DNA of 9,054 nt, taken from NCBI GenBank assembly GCA_026193755.1, contig JAPHUI010000172.1:1-9054 (forward strand), written 5' to 3'. This DNA is from Ignavibacteriaceae bacterium. GTDB taxonomy: Bacteria > Bacteroidota > Ignavibacteria > Ignavibacteriales > Ignavibacteriaceae. This document shows, in pieces, positions 6,587 to 9,054 of the stretch. Position 1 is the first letter of the stretch. Each line of letters starts with the position of its first letter. The notes under the pieces were generated by a model. The model was given only the letters and a program-made list of their open reading frames with translations, was not told the origin of the DNA and did no database searches. The translations under genes were made by a program, and so were the position numbers.

Positions 6587-6780
6587 AAAGTATCCCTACA
6601 ATTAATTAGATTATGTTCAATTAAAATATAAAGTGAGAGGAGTCGCTCTAAATACTTACTCCTAATTAAGTTCAAAATATAGACCCTTCGTTTGATTTAT
6701 TAGTGATCATTATTCCGGTTCAAATGTTGAACAAATAATAGTAATTTTATTTTAAACATAGAAGCAAGGAATTAATAAAC
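6587..6780 (-). promoter_or_regulatory. Probable control region of the Rieske/cytochrome b unit
   Basis: This AT-rich gap separates the NapC-type gene from the Rieske gene and is the largest gap inside the respiratory cluster. It carries the half-site GTTCAA (plus strand) at 6615-6620, 6670-6675 and 6718-6723, the last forming a perfect dyad with TTGAAC at 6727-6732. Read on the minus strand, each TTGAAC could also serve as a -35 element; the copy at 6675-6670 is followed after 17 bases by TTTAGA. Eight-base inverted repeats TTAATTAG / CTAATTAA (6602-6609 / 6662-6669) and a six-base AGGAGT / ACTCCT stem (6638-6643 / 6658-6663) also lie here. The exact promoter is not determined, and the regulator is unknown. 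Confidence 0.4.
6718..6732. promoter_or_regulatory. Perfect dyad GTTCAA-N3-TTGAAC, candidate operator
   Basis: GTTCAA (6718-6723), a three-base centre and TTGAAC (6727-6732, reading the dyad as GTTCAAATGTTGAAC) form a perfect palindrome 130 to 145 bases before the Rieske start codon. It does not match the FNR consensus TTGAT-N4-ATCAA. Two more copies of the half-site lie downstream, which favours protein binding over chance. Confidence 0.4.
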
Positions 6781-6792
6781 TCATTTCCTTGC
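6764..6792 (-). terminator. Stem-loop spanning the NapC-type stop codon, possible weak terminator
   Basis: GCAAGGAA (6764-6771) and TTCCTTGC (6785-6792) form a perfect eight-base stem with a 13-base loop that contains the TGA stop of the NapC-type gene. On the minus strand the sequence after the stem is TTCTATGTTT, which is T-rich but not a clean T-run, so termination would be partial at best. It could separate or adjust expression of the two respiratory units. Confidence 0.35.
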
Positions 6793-8277
6793 ATGACATT
6801 CAACGCAAATCAAATCTTTCACATCAGTACCAAGATCTTCAGGGTGAACAAAGTCAACTCCACTCATAGAAACAAGATTTTCACCTTTACTTGTAGTTTG
6901 GGAAATAATTGTATGGCATAAGTTACAATCTCTTCGAATCATTTCTCCATCGTCTGTAAAATGTTCTCCATCGTGGCAGCGGAAACAGCCGGAATCATAA
7001 AGGTGTGATAAATGATTAGGAAATCCCCGCCAGCTAACCCTCATACTGGGGAAGTAGTTTCTATTATATATTTTCTGAATTTCTTCGATAGCTTTAGATA
7101 TATTTTCTTTCTTTTCCTGGGCAACAGATGGAAAATTTGTATTATAAAAATCGTTAATTGCGTACGCTATACTATCTAACCCGCTTTGTTTGGTAGAATA
7201 ATCCCCCTCAAGGGCATTAACGGCAATGTTTTTAATGTAAGGAAGTTTTTCATCAATTCTTCCAAGAGACATTGAAAGATTAACGGATTTATCGGAAGGA
7301 TTATAAATGTGTGAAGGGCGATTATGACAATCAATGCAATCCATTGTTCTCAAATTTTCCTTGTTAACCTTTTTTTCATCGTAAACAAAGTTTTTCTTTT
7401 TGAATATTTTCACTTTGCCGGTTATGTTGTTTGTTTGTTTGACCCAGGGAATGTTATCTCTGATTGAATCAGTATATAAGTACTCCATTTTATTTGCAAT
7501 ATTCATATGCCAGTGAATTCCTTCTGCTCTGCCGAGATCACTATTCCCTCCGCCAATTTTTAAAAGCATGCTTAATGATGACTTGGTATTTTTTTCATCA
7601 TACAAATAATAGGTAAACTCTCTTCTTATTTCACTGAAGAAGTGTTGAGGGGAGTGGCATTGCTCGCAGGTTCCGGCAGCTGGTCTTAAATCTTTTACCG
7701 GTGTAGGAATGGGTTTAGAATACTTTTTAAATAATACCGAATAAACCTGGTAGGAACCCGAAATTTTTGCCCGAACAAACCATGCTGCACCCGAACCAAT
7801 ATGGCAAGTAACGCAACCTACTCTTGAATGTGGAGATGAGAGATACGCAGTATATTCAGGAGCCATAACTTCGTGACACATTTCTCCACAAAATTCATCC
7901 GAGTCAGAAAATTCATATGCTTTATAACTTCCAAAAGCTGAAAAGAAAAGTAAAAGAACTGCACCGATTGAAAATAAGGTGATCATCCTTCTTTGTTTTG
8001 GATCATTAAGATCAATAATCATAAATCGTTTTCTTCTTTTAATACCTTGCTCTAATCTTCTTCTTTCTCTTAACATACCAACGACGAGTAAAAATATTCC
8101 TATAAGGAGAAATATTGGTAGAATAATAAAAGTAATTATTCCCATGTAAGGTTTTGATTCAGGGGAGAGAAGTTCAAGGATTGTTAAGAATATAATTAAG
8201 CCAAAGCTTAGCCCTGCTAATCCAGCTCCAAAAAATGTTATTGGATTGTAAACATAAGGTGGAAAAAATCGCCGCAT
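6781..8277 (-). CDS. Seven-haem NapC/NirT-type membrane cytochrome c (ImcH-like architecture)
   Basis: The 498-residue protein has three N-terminal transmembrane helices (about 13-37, 45-69 and 99-121), with a basic loop RERRRLEQGIKRRKR (70-84) on the presumed cytoplasmic side. The periplasmic part carries seven haem-binding motifs: an atypical CX3CH (C130-H135, CGEMCH) and six CXXCH with first Cys at 155, 204, 314, 431, 451 and 491. The segment 128-174 (FCGEMCHEVMAPEYTAY... then CHIGSGAAWFVRAKISG) is characteristic of NapC/NirT quinol dehydrogenases. Extra helices and about 500 residues separate it from four-haem NapC (about 200 residues) and bring it close to the heptahaem ImcH class known from Geobacter. 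The likely role is to oxidise membrane quinol and pass electrons to periplasmic cytochromes. It follows the cytochrome b gene by 43 bases. No Shine-Dalgarno sequence is evident. Confidence 0.9.
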   Translation of the reverse strand: MRRFFPPYVYNPITFFGAGLAGLSFGLIIFLTILELLSPESKPYMGIITFIILPIFLLIGIFLLVVGMLRERRRLEQGIKRRKRFMIIDLNDPKQRRMITLFSIGAVLLLFFSAFGSYKAYEFSDSDEFCGEMCHEVMAPEYTAYLSSPHSRVGCVTCHIGSGAAWFVRAKISGSYQVYSVLFKKYSKPIPTPVKDLRPAAGTCEQCHSPQHFFSEIRREFTYYLYDEKNTKSSLSMLLKIGGGNSDLGRAEGIHWHMNIANKMEYLYTDSIRDNIPWVKQTNNITGKVKIFKKKNFVYDEKKVNKENLRTMDCIDCHNRPSHIYNPSDKSVNLSMSLGRIDEKLPYIKNIAVNALEGDYSTKQSGLDSIAYAINDFYNTNFPSVAQEKKENISKAIEEIQKIYNRNYFPSMRVSWRGFPNHLSHLYDSGCFRCHDGEHFTDDGEMIRRDCNLCHTIISQTTSKGENLVSMSGVDFVHPEDLGTDVKDLICVECHARK

Positions 8278-8320
8278 AAAAGAAAAATATTACTTAAATA
8301 TAAAAGATGGTTAAATATAA

Positions 8321-9054
8321 TTATCTATATGCGAAAATCATTGCATATATAATCCAAATAACGATACTAAAACCGATAGTGAGTGCCGTCCAGCCAAAGA
8401 TTTTCATGCCCTTAAGAACAATAGGAGGATACTGCTCAACCAAATGTTTTTCCAATTCTCCTTTTTCTACCATCTCATCGTATTCTTTGGATTTATCTAA
8501 TTTAAATTCATCAAGTTGAACTCTTCCTGAAAAAATTACTATGTCCATTGGAAATTTTTCTGGACGAAGGTGTGTATTAAAAAAGTGTATAGTGAAAATA
8601 AAACCTGTTGCAAGAAGAGCTTCATCACTGTGAATAATTGTGGCTACATTAATCATCCAACCCGGGATAAAATTTGTAAAAAATTCCGGAAACCAAAGTG
8701 TCATTCCAGTGGAGCCAATAACAAACATTCCCCAGAATACAGCAAAGTAATCAAATTTTTCCCAGTAAGTCCATCTTCCATATTCCGGTCTGGATCCCTT
8801 ACCTATAAACCACTTTAAAGAGTTTTTAAAATCATTCCAGTCTTTTTTATTAAAGATCATTGAATTCTTACCAATCAGCAAAGCTTTCCACGAGTCGAAT
8901 TCCTTTTTTCTCAGACGAATCAAATCAACCAGATGAGTAACGAAAACAATGATCATAATTGAAGCGGCAAATCTGTGCCAGTAACCTGCCGACTCAAAAC
9001 CACCAAAAAATTTTGACAGTACTTTTGCCCAGCCGGTATAAGAAAACTTTAAAC
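8321..9054 (-). CDS. Membrane dihaem cytochrome b, 5' end outside the window
   Basis: The reading frame stays open to the window edge, so the true start lies outside; an internal ATG at 8956 is not the start, since helix sequence (FFGGFESAGYWHRFAAS) runs straight through it. In the 243 visible residues there are about four transmembrane helices (near 27-48, 100-121, 141-158 and 216-239). Two His pairs suit two b haems: H26/H40 with 13 residues between, and H141/H156 with 14 between, plus H161 in NTHLRPEKFP. FDYFAVFWGMFVIGSTGMTLWFP (from about 100) is typical of the cytochrome b subunits related to formate dehydrogenase gamma. The probable role is quinone-linked electron transfer with the NapC-type protein encoded next. 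Genes for its other partners probably lie upstream, beyond the window. Assignment to a precise subfamily is uncertain. Confidence 0.85.
   Translation of the reverse strand, partial: LKFSYTGWAKVLSKFFGGFESAGYWHRFAASIMIIVFVTHLVDLIRLRKKEFDSWKALLIGKNSMIFNKKDWNDFKNSLKWFIGKGSRPEYGRWTYWEKFDYFAVFWGMFVIGSTGMTLWFPEFFTNFIPGWMINVATIIHSDEALLATGFIFTIHFFNTHLRPEKFPMDIVIFSGRVQLDEFKLDKSKEYDEMVEKGELEKHLVEQYPPIVLKGMKIFGWTALTIGFSIVIWIIYAMIFAYR

Noticed and set aside
6718..6732. FNR/CRP-type binding site reading of the dyad.
   Set aside because: The half-site GTTCAA and three-base centre do not match TTGAT-N4-ATCAA or TGTGA-N6-TCACA, so it is reported only as an unassigned dyad.
8307..8818. Plus-strand open frames opposite the cytochrome b gene.
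   Set aside because: The minus-strand cytochrome b has haem-ligand and helix patterns over the same bases; the antisense frames show none.
8321..8956. Treating the ATG at 8956 as the true start of the cytochrome b gene, giving a complete 211-residue protein.
   Set aside because: The frame continues without a stop to the window edge, and the added residues contain a helix start with a haem-ligand-type His (YWHRFAAS). The gene is cut by the window.
1..9054. CRISPR array, tRNA, rRNA or insertion sequence.
   Set aside because: No spaced direct repeats, cloverleaf, ribosomal segments or transposase motifs were seen. The only repeat is the single palindromic unit at 54-133.

Overview
The window is a low-GC bacterial segment in which every convincing gene lies on the minus strand. 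Most of it is a respiratory electron-transfer locus built around multihaem c-type cytochromes. The protein types (many-haem cytochrome c3-like proteins, a Rieske/cytochrome b6-type pair, a heptahaem NapC/NirT-type protein, a DUF2339-like membrane protein, a lipid- or periplasm-directed VWA protein), the AT-rich composition and the clear Shine-Dalgarno sites on several genes fit a Bacteroidota/Chlorobiota-type bacterium such as Ignavibacteria. This placement is an inference from gene style; deltaproteobacterial or other anaerobic lineages are not excluded.

Layout in order of transcription (right to left). (1) 9054-8321: the 3' part of a membrane dihaem cytochrome b, cut by the window edge. (2) 8277-6781: a three-helix, seven-haem NapC/NirT-type cytochrome c resembling the ImcH-like quinol-oxidising class. 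(3) 6780-6587: a 194-base intergenic region with a stem-loop over the preceding stop codon, a perfect GTTCAA-N3-TTGAAC dyad and two further copies of the half-site, probably the control region of the next unit. (4) 6586-3552: a tightly coupled Rieske / fused cytochrome b / undecahaem cytochrome c trio (TGATG overlap, then a stop codon embedded in the next ribosome binding site). (5) 3527-1878: a DUF2339-like polytopic membrane protein 24 bases downstream. (6) 1795-1613: a 60-residue single-helix membrane protein. (7) 1612-1278: non-coding on the minus strand, but with a frameshifted coding-like remnant on the plus strand. (8) 1270-146: a secreted VWA-domain protein that appears unrelated to the respiratory genes. 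(9) 134-53: a palindromic REP-like intergenic repeat.

Taken together, genes 1-4 look like two quinone-linked modules side by side. The cytochrome b plus NapC-type protein would pass electrons from the membrane quinol pool to periplasmic c haems. The Rieske/cytochrome b complex would do the same by a bc/b6f-type reaction, but with an eleven-haem, C-terminally anchored cytochrome in the place where cytochrome c1 or f is normally encoded. The multihaem wiring suggests an electron sink reached through periplasmic or outer-surface cytochromes, for example metal oxides, nitrogen oxides or sulfur compounds, but nothing in the window identifies the terminal acceptor. The most interesting points are the undecahaem bc-type complex, the Tyr at the cytochrome b6 haem c_n Cys position, the CX3CH haem motif of the NapC-type protein, and the repeated TTGAAC half-sites ahead of the Rieske gene.
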